Numbered from the stretch's first letter, positions 26,444-35,261 are shown. The stretch is DNA of 64,000 nt from Streptomyces sp. NBC_01231 (GCA_035999765.1 CP108521.1:8928001-8992000); one strand, 5' to 3'. The notes: generated by a model not told the origin, from the sequence alone. Numbers and translations: made by a program.

Positions 26444-27424
26444 GTGAGCGACGACATCCACTTCCTCGCCGCCGAGCGGGTCGCCGAACTGCTGGATCCC
26501 GACACGGCGATCCGGTCCCAGCGGGCCGCGTTCACCGCCCTCGGCGACGGCGTCGCCGACCTGCCCGGCAAGATCATGCACCCGAGCCGCTTCGACGACA
26601 GCGTGGTCTTCTCGTACGTCTCCCGGCTGTCCGCGGACTCCGGCGCCGTCGCCAAGTTCGGCAGCGTCAACCCAGGCAACGCGGCGAACGGACTGCCGAC
26701 CGTGCACGCCGTCGTCACCGTGCTCGACCCGGCGACGGGCCGCCTCGCCGCCGTCATGGACGGCACCACGGTGACGACGCTGCGCACGGCCGCGGCGAGC
26801 GCCGTAGCCCTCGACGTCCTGGCCGGTCCCGACGCGGCCGACCTGGCCGTTCTCGGTTCGGGCACCCAGGCCCTCGCGCACACCCGGGCGATCGCCCGGG
26901 TGCGGGACCTGAAGTCGGTACGTCTGTGGAGTCCGACCCCACGACACCGAGCCCGCGCCGCCGACACGCTCGCCGCCGAACTGGGCCTGCCCGTCGAGCC
27001 GGTCGCCACCGCCGAGACGGCCGTGACGGGGGCGTCGCTGGTCGCGGCCTGCACGCTCAGCACCACGCCCGTGGTGCGCGGCCAGTGGCTGGCACCCGGG
27101 TGCACGGTGGTCAGCGTGGGGTCCTTCGAACCCACCCGGCGCGAGGTGGACGCGGAGGTGGTGCGACGGGCCCTGGCGGGCGGGGCCGTCGTCGTCGACG
27201 ACCCGGCGACCGCGGCCGAGCACGCGGGACCGGTCGTGGACGCCCTGCGGGAGGGCCTGCTGACCCCCGAGAGCCTGGTCCCCCTGGGTGCGGTCCTGAC
27301 CGGGCGGCGCACGGCCCGCGACGGTCCCGAGGACATCGTCTACTACAACAGCGTCGGCCTCGGCGTCCAGGACGCGGCCGCCGCCTGGGCCGTCGTCGAG
27401 GCGGCGCGACGGGAGCGCCGGTGA
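26444..27424 (+). CDS. Ornithine cyclodeaminase / mu-crystallin family protein
   Basis: A protein of 326 residues from GTG 26444. It shows FGSVNPGNAANGLPTVHAVVTVLDPATGRLAAVMDGTTVTTLRTAAASAVA, the family's substrate-side segment (about 66-115), then the NAD-binding LAVLGSGTQALAHTRAIARVRDLKSVRLWSP (about 128-160). The family includes ornithine cyclodeaminase, alanine dehydrogenases and imine reductases for cyclic amino acids. Its stop overlaps the start of an FAD amine oxidase, so together they likely oxidise or reduce an amino acid or imino acid. The substrate is unknown. Confidence 0.85.
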   Translation: MSDDIHFLAAERVAELLDPDTAIRSQRAAFTALGDGVADLPGKIMHPSRFDDSVVFSYVSRLSADSGAVAKFGSVNPGNAANGLPTVHAVVTVLDPATGRLAAVMDGTTVTTLRTAAASAVALDVLAGPDAADLAVLGSGTQALAHTRAIARVRDLKSVRLWSPTPRHRARAADTLAAELGLPVEPVATAETAVTGASLVAACTLSTTPVVRGQWLAPGCTVVSVGSFEPTRREVDAEVVRRALAGGAVVVDDPATAAEHAGPVVDALREGLLTPESLVPLGAVLTGRRTARDGPEDIVYYNSVGLGVQDAAAAWAVVEAARRERR

Positions 27425-28566
27425 CCGCGCGCGCCGGGGTCGTCGTGATCGGCGGCGGGGTGATGGGCACGAGCATCGCCTGCCACCTGGCCCGTGCGGG
27501 CGTACCGGACGTGGTGCTGGTCGAGCGGGACGAACTGGCGTCCGGGTCCACCTCGAAGGCGGCGGGCGGGGTGCGGGCGCAGTTCTCCGACGAGCTCAAC
27601 ATCCGGCTCGGGGCACGCAGCCTGGAGGCCTTCGCCCGCTTCGAGCAGGACACGGGGCACGACATCGGACTGCACCGGGTCGGCTACCTGTTCCTGCTGT
27701 CCACGCCCGAGGAGGTCGCCGCGTTCGAGGCGGGCGTACGTCTCCAGAACTCCCTCGGCGTGCCCAGCCGCATGATCGACCCTGCCGAGGCCCGCGGACT
27801 CTCCCCGCTGATCAGCACCGACGGGCTGCTCGCCGCCGCGTTCTCACCCGACGACGGGCACTGCACTCCCGAGTCCGTCGTCCACGGCTACGCGGCCACC
27901 GCCCGACGGCACGGCGCCCGGATCCTGCGGCACACCGAGGTCACCGGCATCGAGACACGGGGCGACACCATCACGGCGGTGCTGACGGCCCGGGGCCGGA
28001 TCGCCACCGACACGGTGGTCTGCGCGGCCGGCGCCTGGTCGAAGGCGGTCGGTGCGATGGCCGGGGTGGACCTGCCGGTGGAGCCGCTGCGGAGGCAGAT
28101 CGCGGTCACCGAGCCGGTCCGGGGACTGCCGCCGGACCTGCCCATGACCATCGACTTCCACAGCGGCCTCTACTTCCACGCCGAGGGACCCGGCCTCCTC
28201 GTGGGCATGTCCGACCCGGACGAGCGTCCCGGCTTCGCCACCGACACCCACGACCGCTGGATCCCCGGCCTGTGCGCGGCCATGGAACACCGGGCCCCCG
28301 CCCTGCTCGACCTGCGTCGCACCGGCGGCTGGGCCGGCCTGTACGAGATCACCCCGGACCACAACGCGCTGATCGGCGAGGCGACTTCGGTCTCCCGTTT
28401 CCTGTACGCCACCGGGTTCTCCGGCCACGGCTTCCTACAGGGACCGGCCGTCGGCGAAGTCGTCCGCGACCTGTACCTGGGCCGCGAACCCTTCGTGGAC
28501 GTCAGCCCGCTCGGCGCCGGCCGGTTCGCGGCCGACGCTCCGCGTCCGGAGGCCAACCTGGTGTGA
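27421..28566 (+). CDS. FAD-dependent amino-acid/amine oxidase (DAO family)
   Basis: A protein of 381 residues, start GTG overlapping the previous stop (GTGA). The FAD-binding motif is VVVIGGGVMGTSIACHLARAG (about 7-27) with the ribose-binding Glu in VVLVERD. SGSTSKAAGGVRAQFS (about 41-56) and the C-terminal FLYATGFSGHGFLQGPAVGEVV are typical of sarcosine oxidase and the beta subunits of proline or hydrogen cyanide-type dehydrogenases. It oxidises a C-N bond of an amino acid. Coupling to the cyclodeaminase-like gene suggests successive steps in catabolism of an imino acid such as proline or hydroxyproline analogues; that is a guess. Confidence 0.85.
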   Translation: MTARAGVVVIGGGVMGTSIACHLARAGVPDVVLVERDELASGSTSKAAGGVRAQFSDELNIRLGARSLEAFARFEQDTGHDIGLHRVGYLFLLSTPEEVAAFEAGVRLQNSLGVPSRMIDPAEARGLSPLISTDGLLAAAFSPDDGHCTPESVVHGYAATARRHGARILRHTEVTGIETRGDTITAVLTARGRIATDTVVCAAGAWSKAVGAMAGVDLPVEPLRRQIAVTEPVRGLPPDLPMTIDFHSGLYFHAEGPGLLVGMSDPDERPGFATDTHDRWIPGLCAAMEHRAPALLDLRRTGGWAGLYEITPDHNALIGEATSVSRFLYATGFSGHGFLQGPAVGEVVRDLYLGREPFVDVSPLGAGRFAADAPRPEANLV

Positions 28567-28601
28567 CCGGGGAGGGCCGGTTCCTAGTGCCCCGGCAGGT
28601 A

Positions 28602-29831
28602 CTAGCCGGTGACCGCCTCGTGGACCAGCCGTTTGAGGTCCGGGAAGAGCGCGAGGGACCGCTTCGGCCGTAGCTGCGTCATGAACTGCACGGTCAGGTC
28701 CCGGCTCGGGTCCACCCAGAACGTCGTCGTCGCCACACCGGTCCAGCCGAACGTGCCCGGGCCGGCGGGCGCCAGGGTGCGGGACGGATCGGTGACCACG
28801 GAGACACCGAGGCCGAAGCCGACGCCGTCGTTGCCGGGTTCGTCGTGGGCCGGCTTGCTGCCGACGGCGCGCAGGTCGGCGCCGCCCGGAAGGTGGTTGG
28901 AGGTCATCAGGTCCACTGTCTCGGGGGCCAGGAGGCGGACGCCGTCGAGTTCGCCGCGGCGGCGCAGCAGTTCCATGAAACGGTGCACGTCGTGCGCGGA
29001 GGCGGCCAAGCCGCCGCTGCCGGACAGGAAGCGGGGCCGGCCGCGCAGCGGGAGTCCGGGGATCGGCTCGATACCGCCGCCGTCGGCGTCCCCGTACAAC
29101 TCGGCCAGTCGGCCCACCTGTTCGGGGGCGACGTGGAAGCCGGCGTCGGTCATCCCGAGCGGGCCCAGGATCCGCTCGGCGAAGAACGTGTCGAGCGGCT
29201 GTCCGGACACCACCTCGATGATCCTGCCCAGCACGTTGGAGGCGACGGAGTAGTTCCACTGGGTGCCCGGCTCGTACTGCAGCGGCAGACTCGCGTACAC
29301 GTCGACCGTCTCCGCCAGGTTCGAGCCCGGTATCACCGACGACTCCAGGCCTGCCTGGCGGTAGAGGGCGTCGACCGGGTGGCTGTGGTAGAAGGCGAAG
29401 GTCAGGCCCGCGGTGTGGGTCATGAGATGCCGTACCCGTATCGGTCCGTCGGCCGGGCGGGTCACCATGTCGGCGCCGGAGCCGCTCACGTGCACCCGCG
29501 GCTCGGCGAAGGCCGGCAGATGACGCTCGACCGGGTCGTCCAGCGACAGCCGGCCCTCCTCGACCAGGAGCAGCGCGGCGACGGCGGTGACCGGCTTGGT
29601 CATGGAGTAGATCCGCCAGATCGTGTCCGGCTCGACCGGCAGACCGGCCGCGATGTCCCGGCGGCCGTGGGTCGTGAGGTGGGCGACACGTCCGCCGCGG
29701 GCGACGGCCACGAGGAAGCCGGGCAGGCGGCCCTCGTCCACGTAGTGGGCGACATGCTGGTCGAGGCGGTCCAGTGCCTTCGCGTCCAGCCCGACCTCGC
29801 GGGGGTCCACCTCTTGCCGCAGCTGTGCCAT
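28602..29831 (-). CDS. Serine hydrolase of the beta-lactamase fold (CubicO-like)
   Basis: A protein of 409 residues; ATG 29831 has GGAGGAGAACG directly upstream. The nucleophile is in IYSMTKPVTA (Ser-x-x-Lys, near residue 75), and the second motif is WNYSVASNVLGRIIE (Tyr near 190). The C-terminal GTFGWTGVATTTFWVDPSRDLTVQFMTQ takes the position of the KTG strand. There is no signal peptide. It is an esterase, amidase or transacylase like EstB or LovD and not a resistance enzyme; the substrate is unknown. It is convergent with the FAD oxidase, with only 35 bp between stops and no clear terminator. Confidence 0.85.
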   Translation of the reverse strand: MAQLRQEVDPREVGLDAKALDRLDQHVAHYVDEGRLPGFLVAVARGGRVAHLTTHGRRDIAAGLPVEPDTIWRIYSMTKPVTAVAALLLVEEGRLSLDDPVERHLPAFAEPRVHVSGSGADMVTRPADGPIRVRHLMTHTAGLTFAFYHSHPVDALYRQAGLESSVIPGSNLAETVDVYASLPLQYEPGTQWNYSVASNVLGRIIEVVSGQPLDTFFAERILGPLGMTDAGFHVAPEQVGRLAELYGDADGGGIEPIPGLPLRGRPRFLSGSGGLAASAHDVHRFMELLRRRGELDGVRLLAPETVDLMTSNHLPGGADLRAVGSKPAHDEPGNDGVGFGLGVSVVTDPSRTLAPAGPGTFGWTGVATTTFWVDPSRDLTVQFMTQLRPKRSLALFPDLKRLVHEAVTG

Positions 29832-29896
29832 CGTTCTCCTCCGTCACCGTTCGTCGAGGTGCGGTCCGGCATACCCAGCCGGGACGACCTCAGACA

Positions 29897-31342
29897 TCAT
29901 CGTCGCGCAGGAACAGACGAACGGGGCCCCGCATCCCCAAGATCGTCGGCAGTGTCACATTGATCGTGGCCTGCTGCCCCGGTGGCACGTCCCGGCAGCA
30001 GGCCACCGACCACCGCACCGGCCACGGCCACCGAGGCCAGGACCACGAGCGGCAGCGCGCGCCCACCGCCGGCCCCCATGAGCACGGTCGCGGCGGCCAC
30101 CCCGAGCGTCGGCCCCACGTTCATCGCCGTCTGCTTGGCCCCGCCCGCCACTCCGGCCGACTCGACGGCAGTGTGCCGTACGACGACATGGGTCGCCGCC
30201 ACCATCACCGTGCCGAACCCGGCCCCCAGCAGCCCGAAGCCGGCACACAGCGCCAGGGTGCCCGAGGCCCGGATCAGCAGCAGGATCCCGAGGGCGAGTA
30301 CGGCCATCGCCGTCACGGTCGTACGACGGGCGCCGGCGCGCGGCAGAAGGACGGCGCCGGCGGGCGCGGCGGCCACCATCATGACCGCCAACGGCAGGCT
30401 GCGCAGGGCACTTTGGAAGGCATCGAGGCCGAGGGCGTACTGCAGGACGTACGCGCCGACGAACAGCGTGCCCTGCAGGGCCGCCGAGGCCGCGACGAGA
30501 ATACCGAGTGCCGAGCCCACGGCCGCCGAACCGACCACGTCCGGCGGGAGCAGCGGGCTCGCGGTCCGCCGCTCGTGCCGGACGAACGCGGCGGCCGCGA
30601 CCAGCACCGCACCGGCCTCGCCCGCCGTCGTCCAGTCGGCGTCCGGGAGCGCGACGAGGGTGTGGACGAGGCCCGCCAGAGTCAGCGCGAGCAGCAGCGC
30701 GCCGGGCACGTCGAGACGAGCGGCAAGGGTCTGCTTCGGCGCCTGCCGGGACGGGAGTTGACGCGAACCTTGCCCCGCCATGGCCCAGCGGTGCCCCGGC
30801 CCGGACAGGGCGAGCCCGCCGAGGACGACGGCGGGCGCCACATTGAGGAAGAACACCGACCGCCAGCCCGGCCCGGCCACCAGCGCACCGCCGACCACCG
30901 GACCGACGGCGGCGGCCACCCCGATGGCGGCGGTCCGTACGGCAATCGGCTTCCGCAACCGGTCGGGCGGGTACGCGGCACGCAGCATCCCGAGCGTCGC
31001 GGGTTGCAACAACGCCCCGAACACGCCCTGTACGACCCGCAGTCCGATCATCCAGCCGATCCCGGACGCCAGGCCGATACCGGCCGACGCGGCCCCGAAG
31101 CCGAGCATCCCCACCGCGAAGAGCCGCTGGTGCCCATACCGGTCGCCGAGCCGCCCCGAGAACACCAACAGGCTGGCCACCGCGATCAGATAGCCGGTGC
31201 TCGTCCACTGCACCTGGGCGAACGACGCCCTCAGATCGCGCTGCAGAGCGGGCTGCGCGACAGTGAGGGCCGTACCGTCCAGAGCGACGATCACCGCCCC
31301 GACCACGCTGGCCGTCAGCGCGAGACGACGGTGAACGGTCAT
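29897..31342 (-). CDS. MFS drug efflux transporter, 14-TM (DHA2) type
   Basis: A protein of 481 residues from ATG 31342, which overlaps the tetR stop (ATGA). It begins RRLALTASVVGAVIVALDGTALTVAQPAL, the DHA2 first helix with the D-x-x-x-L/V-N-A-like motif (here DGTALTVAQPAL). The MFS signature is VFSGRLGDRYGHQRLF and helix 5 motif C is GVAAAVGPVVGGALVAG. About 14 membrane segments follow. Such proteins export lipophilic or cationic drugs with protons. Translation coupled to a TetR repressor, and twin operators at the tetR start, make it a drug-inducible pump. The substrate is unknown. Confidence 0.85.
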   Translation of the reverse strand: MTVHRRLALTASVVGAVIVALDGTALTVAQPALQRDLRASFAQVQWTSTGYLIAVASLLVFSGRLGDRYGHQRLFAVGMLGFGAASAGIGLASGIGWMIGLRVVQGVFGALLQPATLGMLRAAYPPDRLRKPIAVRTAAIGVAAAVGPVVGGALVAGPGWRSVFFLNVAPAVVLGGLALSGPGHRWAMAGQGSRQLPSRQAPKQTLAARLDVPGALLLALTLAGLVHTLVALPDADWTTAGEAGAVLVAAAAFVRHERRTASPLLPPDVVGSAAVGSALGILVAASAALQGTLFVGAYVLQYALGLDAFQSALRSLPLAVMMVAAAPAGAVLLPRAGARRTTVTAMAVLALGILLLIRASGTLALCAGFGLLGAGFGTVMVAATHVVVRHTAVESAGVAGGAKQTAMNVGPTLGVAAATVLMGAGGGRALPLVVLASVAVAGAVVGGLLPGRATGAAGHDQCDTADDLGDAGPRSSVPARR

Positions 31343-31929
31343 CCGGTCACCTCCGGACCCAGATGGGCGTTCAGGACGGTGTGCAGCAGCGGGCCGAAGT
31401 CGTCGGCACCGGTGGCGAGTTGGAGGCTGCCCCAGCCCCACAGCTGGGCGACGCCGTGCAGGTTCGCCCACAGCGCGCCCGCGACCAGCCGGGCGTCGGC
31501 GTCCGGACGGGCCCGGCAGACCAGCTCCACCAGGCGCGCGAACAGCGGAAGGCTGGTGTCCCGCAGCCCCAGATGACCGCTCTCCAGCAGATCATGACGG
31601 AACATCAGCTCGTACATGCCCTGGTTGTCCAGCGCGAACTCCAGATAGCAGCGCCCCAGCGCCGTCAGCTGGACGCGCGGGGCGGCCGTACCGGCACCGG
31701 TCGCCTCGGTCGCCCGCGCCGCCAGCGCGTCGAATCCGCGCCGGGCGATGGCCGACAGCAGCTCCAGGTGTGTCGGGAAGTGGCGACGCGGCGCCCCGTG
31801 CGAGACACCCGCCCGGCGCGCGATCTCCCGCAGTGTGAGCGCCTGGGCGCCCTCCCGCGCGACGAGTTCCACCCCGACATCGACCAGACGGGCACGCAGC
31901 CCGGGTTCGGACTCATCCGTTTCAGCCAT
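31339..31929 (-). CDS. TetR-family transcriptional repressor of the efflux operon
   Basis: A protein of 196 residues. The N-terminal helix-turn-helix is ALTLREIARRAGVSHGAPRRHFPTHLELLSAIA (about 28-62). The C-terminal ligand domain contains RPDADARLVAGALWANLHGVAQLWGWGSLQLAT, of the TetR_C-type groups. It is the first gene of the operon with the pump, whose start overlaps its stop. The start codon lies inside one of two perfect 13-bp palindromes, so autoregulation is expected, together with control of the divergent PPOX gene. Confidence 0.88.
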   Translation of the reverse strand: MAETDESEPGLRARLVDVGVELVAREGAQALTLREIARRAGVSHGAPRRHFPTHLELLSAIARRGFDALAARATEATGAGTAAPRVQLTALGRCYLEFALDNQGMYELMFRHDLLESGHLGLRDTSLPLFARLVELVCRARPDADARLVAGALWANLHGVAQLWGWGSLQLATGADDFGPLLHTVLNAHLGPEVTG

Positions 31930-31965
31930 AGACAGTGTCTACCAGGCGGTCGTAGACACTGTCTA
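31929..31965. promoter_or_regulatory. Twin palindromic TetR operators
   Basis: Two 13-bp sites, TAGACAGTGTCTA (31929-31941) and TAGACACTGTCTA (31953-31965), each a perfect TAGACA/TGTCTA inverted repeat around one base. They are reverse complements of each other, with centres 24 bp apart. The first covers the tetR start codon and the second is 39 bp before the divergent PPOX start. Two TetR dimers could bind on nearly the same helix face. Confidence 0.8.
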
Positions 31966-32004
31966 CCGGGAATGTGCGGGGCGTCCGGGCAGGTTGAGAG
32001 ACGT

Positions 32005-32553
32005 ATGACTCAGGACGCGAAGGACGCGAAGGACGCGAAGGACGCGAAGGACGCGAAGGACGCGAAGGACGCGAAGGACGCGAAGGACGCGAAGGACGCG
32101 AAGGACGCCCAGGACCCGGCACCGGACGCACTGCTCCGGTTGCTCTCCGACGGCCACGGCGGGGTGTTGGTGACCCTCAAGCGTGACGGTCGGCCCCAGC
32201 TGTCGAACGTCAGCCACGCCTACTACCCGGACGAGCGGATCATCCGGATCTCGATCACCGACGACCGCGCCAAGACCCGCAACCTGCGCCGCGACCCGCG
32301 TGCCTCCTACCACGTGACCAGCGCCGACCGGTGGGCGTACACCGTCGCCGAGGGCACGGCCGAGCTCTCGCCCGTGGCCAAGGACCCGCACGACGAAACC
32401 GTGACCGAGCTCGTCCGCCTCTACCGCGACGTCCAGGGCGACCACCCGGACTGGGACGACTACCGGGCCGCCATGGTCCGCGACCGTCGCCTGGTGCTGC
32501 GGTTGAAGGTGGAGCGGGCGTACGGGATCCCGGCGCGCGCCGACCGGGGCTGA
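32005..32553 (+). CDS. PPOX-class flavin/F420-dependent enzyme with an N-terminal AKD repeat tract
   Basis: A protein of 182 residues. After MTQD come ten exact AKD triplets and one AQD (residues 5-37), then the split-barrel domain: LLRLLSDGHGGVLVTLKRDGRPQLSNVSHAYYPDERIIRISITDDRAKTRNLRRDPRASYHVTS. This is the arrangement of F420-dependent deazaflavin reductases and pyridoxamine-phosphate-oxidase-like proteins of actinobacteria; biliverdin or nitro-compound reduction has been described in the group. Typical members start directly at the LLRLLSDG helix, so the tract is an insertion. The gene diverges from the tetR-pump operon and shares its palindromic operators. No F420 genes are nearby. Confidence 0.85.
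   Translation: MTQDAKDAKDAKDAKDAKDAKDAKDAKDAKDAKDAQDPAPDALLRLLSDGHGGVLVTLKRDGRPQLSNVSHAYYPDERIIRISITDDRAKTRNLRRDPRASYHVTSADRWAYTVAEGTAELSPVAKDPHDETVTELVRLYRDVQGDHPDWDDYRAAMVRDRRLVLRLKVERAYGIPARADRG
32017..32106 (+). repeat. Ten exact tandem copies of a 9-bp unit (in-frame minisatellite)
   Basis: GCGAAGGAC is repeated ten times without a single change, followed by the variant GCCCAGGAC. The period is three codons, so gain or loss of units by replication slippage changes the length of the protein N-terminus without shifting the frame. Perfect identity of third-codon bases shows a recent expansion. Confidence 0.97.
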
Positions 32554-32740
32554 AACTCTCCCGCCGGTCACTGCGGGCGGCGGGATCCGCTGACCCCGCG
32601 TCTGACCCCGCGTCCACCGAACGCCGGAACGGAGACCTAGGTCGCGGGGCGCAGGGCGGACGGCCGATGGTCCGGCGATCATCGGCTGCCTAGGCTGCGA
32701 ACACGTCACCACCCGTGAGGCGCCACGAGGAGAGGTCATC

Positions 32741-33151
32741 ATGCCCGTCAACGGCCGCAGTCACATCCGTATCGCCCGTCCGTCGCGGGACCTCGCCGCG
32801 GCCGAGCGGTTCTGGACCGAGGGGCTCGGGCTGGACGTCGTCTGGCGGGCCGAGGGCGGGGCCGAACCCGGCGAGCACGACCTGCTGATGCTCGGTCTGC
32901 CCGACGCCGGCTGGCACCTGGAACTCGTGCACGAGTCCGCCCGCCCCGTCGAGCCCCGGCCCACCGAGGAGGACCTCCTGGTGATCTACGTCGACGGGCC
33001 CGTGCCGGATGACCTGGTCGCCCGGCTGGAACGGCACGGCGGGAAGCGGGTCGCGTCGCCCAACCCGTACTGGAACGAGTGGGGCGTCACCGTCGAGGAC
33101 CCGGACGGCTATCGGCTGGTGCTGTGCCGACGGTCCTGGTCGAACTCCTAG
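32741..33151 (+). CDS. VOC-family (glyoxalase-like) protein
   Basis: A protein of 136 residues after GAGGAGAGG. It starts NGRSHIRIARPSRDLAAAERFWTEGLGLDVVWRAEG, a typical first beta-alpha-beta-beta-beta module with possible metal His8, and ends WNEWGVTVEDPDGYRLVLCRRSW, the second module. Residues HLELVHES and the C-terminal Glu/Tyr region could supply the other ligands. The VOC fold covers glyoxalase I, dioxygenases and bleomycin- or fosfomycin-binding proteins, and I cannot assign one. It appears to be monocistronic. Confidence 0.82.
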   Translation: MPVNGRSHIRIARPSRDLAAAERFWTEGLGLDVVWRAEGGAEPGEHDLLMLGLPDAGWHLELVHESARPVEPRPTEEDLLVIYVDGPVPDDLVARLERHGGKRVASPNPYWNEWGVTVEDPDGYRLVLCRRSWSNS

Positions 33152-33234
33152 CGTCCGGCCGGTCCCGCCTGTTCCGAGGGCCCTGCCCCAGCCGCCCCGG
33201 CTCGCTTGTCAGTGCAGCGCAGTACGGTCCTGTC

Positions 33235-33669
33235 ATGGCAGCCACTTTCGATCTCACGCTCGACTGCGCGGACGCGGTCCTCGTCGCCGCGTTCTGGAAG
33301 ACGGCCCTGAGGTATGTCGACGAGCCGCCACCGGCACCCTTCAGCACACGCGAGGAATGGCTCGCGCAGTTCGACCTGCCGGAGGACGACCCGGCGGACG
33401 ATGGTGCCTGGCTCTGCGACCCGGACGGTGTCGGCCCCCGCCTGTCCATCCTGAAGGTGCCGGAGCCGAAAACCGCCAAGAACCGCCTCCACATGGACGT
33501 CCGGGTACCGGGCCACGGCAGCCCCGAGGAGCGATGGGCTCGGGTCAGGGCGGAGTCCGAGCGTCTGGTGGAGGCGGGCGGCACAGTCCTCGCCGAGGCC
33601 GACGAACACCACGTCGTCATGGCCGACCCGGAAGGCAACGAGTTCTGCGTGGCGGCGGCCTCCGCCTGA
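33235..33669 (+). CDS. VOC-family glyoxalase-like protein
   Basis: A protein of 144 residues from ATG 33235. It begins AATFDLTLDCADAVLVAAFWKTALRYVDEPPP, contains WLCDPDGVGPRLSILKVPEPKTAKNRLHMDVRV and ends HVVMADPEGNEFCVAAASA, the pattern of actinobacterial glyoxalase-like (VOC) domain proteins. The N-terminal metal His of classical glyoxalases is replaced here by Asp/Thr, so it may be a binding protein, not an enzyme. It is separate from the preceding VOC gene by 83 bp and converges on the MFS gene. Confidence 0.8.
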   Translation: MAATFDLTLDCADAVLVAAFWKTALRYVDEPPPAPFSTREEWLAQFDLPEDDPADDGAWLCDPDGVGPRLSILKVPEPKTAKNRLHMDVRVPGHGSPEERWARVRAESERLVEAGGTVLAEADEHHVVMADPEGNEFCVAAASA

Positions 33670-33753
33670 CTCGTCCTGGGGCACACCGCCACGCCTGGAC
33701 CAACCTGAGGCCCACCGGCACCTCTGCACCAAGGGGCCAACGGGCCGAACAGG

Positions 33754-35094
33754 TCAGGCCGACACCTTCTCGGGCCGCGTCTCCTCGCGACCGCCGTGCT
33801 CACCCAGCCGCTCCGTCGGCACCGTGTGGGTCTCGCGCGCCGTGAGGACGGCGATCACCGGCGGGACGCACAGCGCGGCGGTGAACAGCGCGACCGCCGA
33901 CCAGTCGTCGCCGTCGGGACCCGCGATCTGGGCGGCGAAGGTGACCGCGAACCCGGCCACGGCGAAGCCGATCTGCGTGCCGATCGCCATGCCGGACAGC
34001 CGGACCCGGGTGGAGAACATCTCGCCGTAGAAGGACGGCCACACACCGTTCGCGGCGCTGTAGACGACACCGAAGGCGACGATGCCCAGCACGAGGATCA
34101 ACGCGTAGTTGCCCGTGGAGATCGCCCAGAGGTAGGCGAACATCGCCACCGCACTGCCGGCCGCGCCGATCAGGTACACCGGGCGGCGGCCGACGCGGTC
34201 CGACAGCGTGGCCCACAGCGGGATCGCGCCGAGCGCGACCAGGTTGGCGAGCGCGCCCACCCACAGCATCGAGGAGCGGGACATGCCGACCGAGTCGCTG
34301 GTGGCGTACGACAGCGCCCACACCGTGAAGATCGTGCTGACCGAGGCGATGAGAGCACCCGCGATCACCCGCAGCACGTCCGCCCAGTGCTCGCGCATCA
34401 GGATCACCAGCGGCATCCTGACGACGCCCTCCGAGGCGGTCTGCTGGGCGAAGACCGGCGTCTCCTCCAGGCGGCGGCGGATGACGAAGCCCACGACGGC
34501 GACCGCGACGCTCAGCCAGAACGGCACGCGCCAGCCCCAGGACAGCAGTTGGTCGTCGGGCAGCGCGGCGACGGGAATGAAGACCAGGGTGGCGAGCAAC
34601 TGCCCGCCCTGCGTACCGCTCAGGGTGAAGCTGGTGAAGAAGCCCCGCCGGTCCGGCGGCGCGTGTTCCAGGGTCATGGAGTTGGCGCTGGCCTGCTCAC
34701 CGGCCGCCGAGATGCCCTGCAACACCCGGCACAGGACCAGCAGGACCGGGGCGAGCGTGCCGACCTGGTCGCGGGTGGGCAGACAGCCGATGAGGAAGGT
34801 CGACAGGCCCATCAGGATCAGCGTGAAGACCATGATCTTCTTGCGGCCGAGCCGGTCCCCGTAGTGCCCCAGGAAGAACGCGCCGACCGGACGGGCCGCG
34901 TACGCGACGCCGAACGTGGCCAGCGACAGCAGGGTCGCGGTGGCCGGGTCGGACTCGTCGAAGAACACGTCGGGGAAGATCAGCGCGGCAGCGCTGCCGT
35001 AGATGAAGAAGTCGTAGTACTCCAGAGCGCTGCCGATCCAGGCCGCCAGGGCGGCTTTCTTCGGCTGGCCGGGTGGTGCTGCGGGGACGGGCAC
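33754..35094 (-). CDS. MFS metabolite:proton symporter, shikimate/quinate-type candidate
   Basis: A protein of 446 residues from GTG 35094 (GAAGGAG upstream). The start AAWIGSALEYYDFFIYGSAAALIFPDVFF is the hallmark of the metabolite:H+ symporter family (KgtP, ShiA, ProP), followed by ARPVGAFFLGHYGDRLGRKKIMVFTLILMG. Twelve membrane segments are expected. It lies beside a TetR regulator, a shikimate dehydrogenase and a 3-dehydroshikimate dehydratase, so import of shikimate, quinate or dehydroshikimate is the best guess. Family members also carry dicarboxylates or betaine, so this rests on context. Confidence 0.85.
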   Translation of the reverse strand: MPVPAAPPGQPKKAALAAWIGSALEYYDFFIYGSAAALIFPDVFFDESDPATATLLSLATFGVAYAARPVGAFFLGHYGDRLGRKKIMVFTLILMGLSTFLIGCLPTRDQVGTLAPVLLVLCRVLQGISAAGEQASANSMTLEHAPPDRRGFFTSFTLSGTQGGQLLATLVFIPVAALPDDQLLSWGWRVPFWLSVAVAVVGFVIRRRLEETPVFAQQTASEGVVRMPLVILMREHWADVLRVIAGALIASVSTIFTVWALSYATSDSVGMSRSSMLWVGALANLVALGAIPLWATLSDRVGRRPVYLIGAAGSAVAMFAYLWAISTGNYALILVLGIVAFGVVYSAANGVWPSFYGEMFSTRVRLSGMAIGTQIGFAVAGFAVTFAAQIAGPDGDDWSAVALFTAALCVPPVIAVLTARETHTVPTERLGEHGGREETRPEKVSA

Positions 35095-35157
35095 GGCGTG
35101 CTCCTTCGGGGCTCCGGCTGAGGGGGAGTGAGCGGCGGGGAGAGGGCCGGATCGCGG

Positions 35158-35181
35158 CTAATTAACCCACTGGGTAGTTAG
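35158..35181. promoter_or_regulatory. Candidate operator upstream of the symporter gene
   Basis: An 11-bp perfect palindrome ACCCACTGGGT (35165-35175) flanked by roughly symmetric CTAATTA and AGTTAG. It lies in an AT-rich patch 63 bp before the symporter start, between symporter and tetR. It is probably bound by the TetR encoded next to it. Confidence 0.5.
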
Positions 35182-35261
35182 TGGCGGTGGGTGGGATGTT
35201 GCGCTCGCGTTTCCCGGGTGTCAAGGGGCCCTGTCGAAGGATCTTCTTTCCCCGGCGAGGA

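Noticed and set aside
32017..32106. CRISPR-like or origin iteron repeats
   Set aside because: Exact 9-bp units in frame inside a coding region, with no spacers, AT-rich melt region or replication gene.
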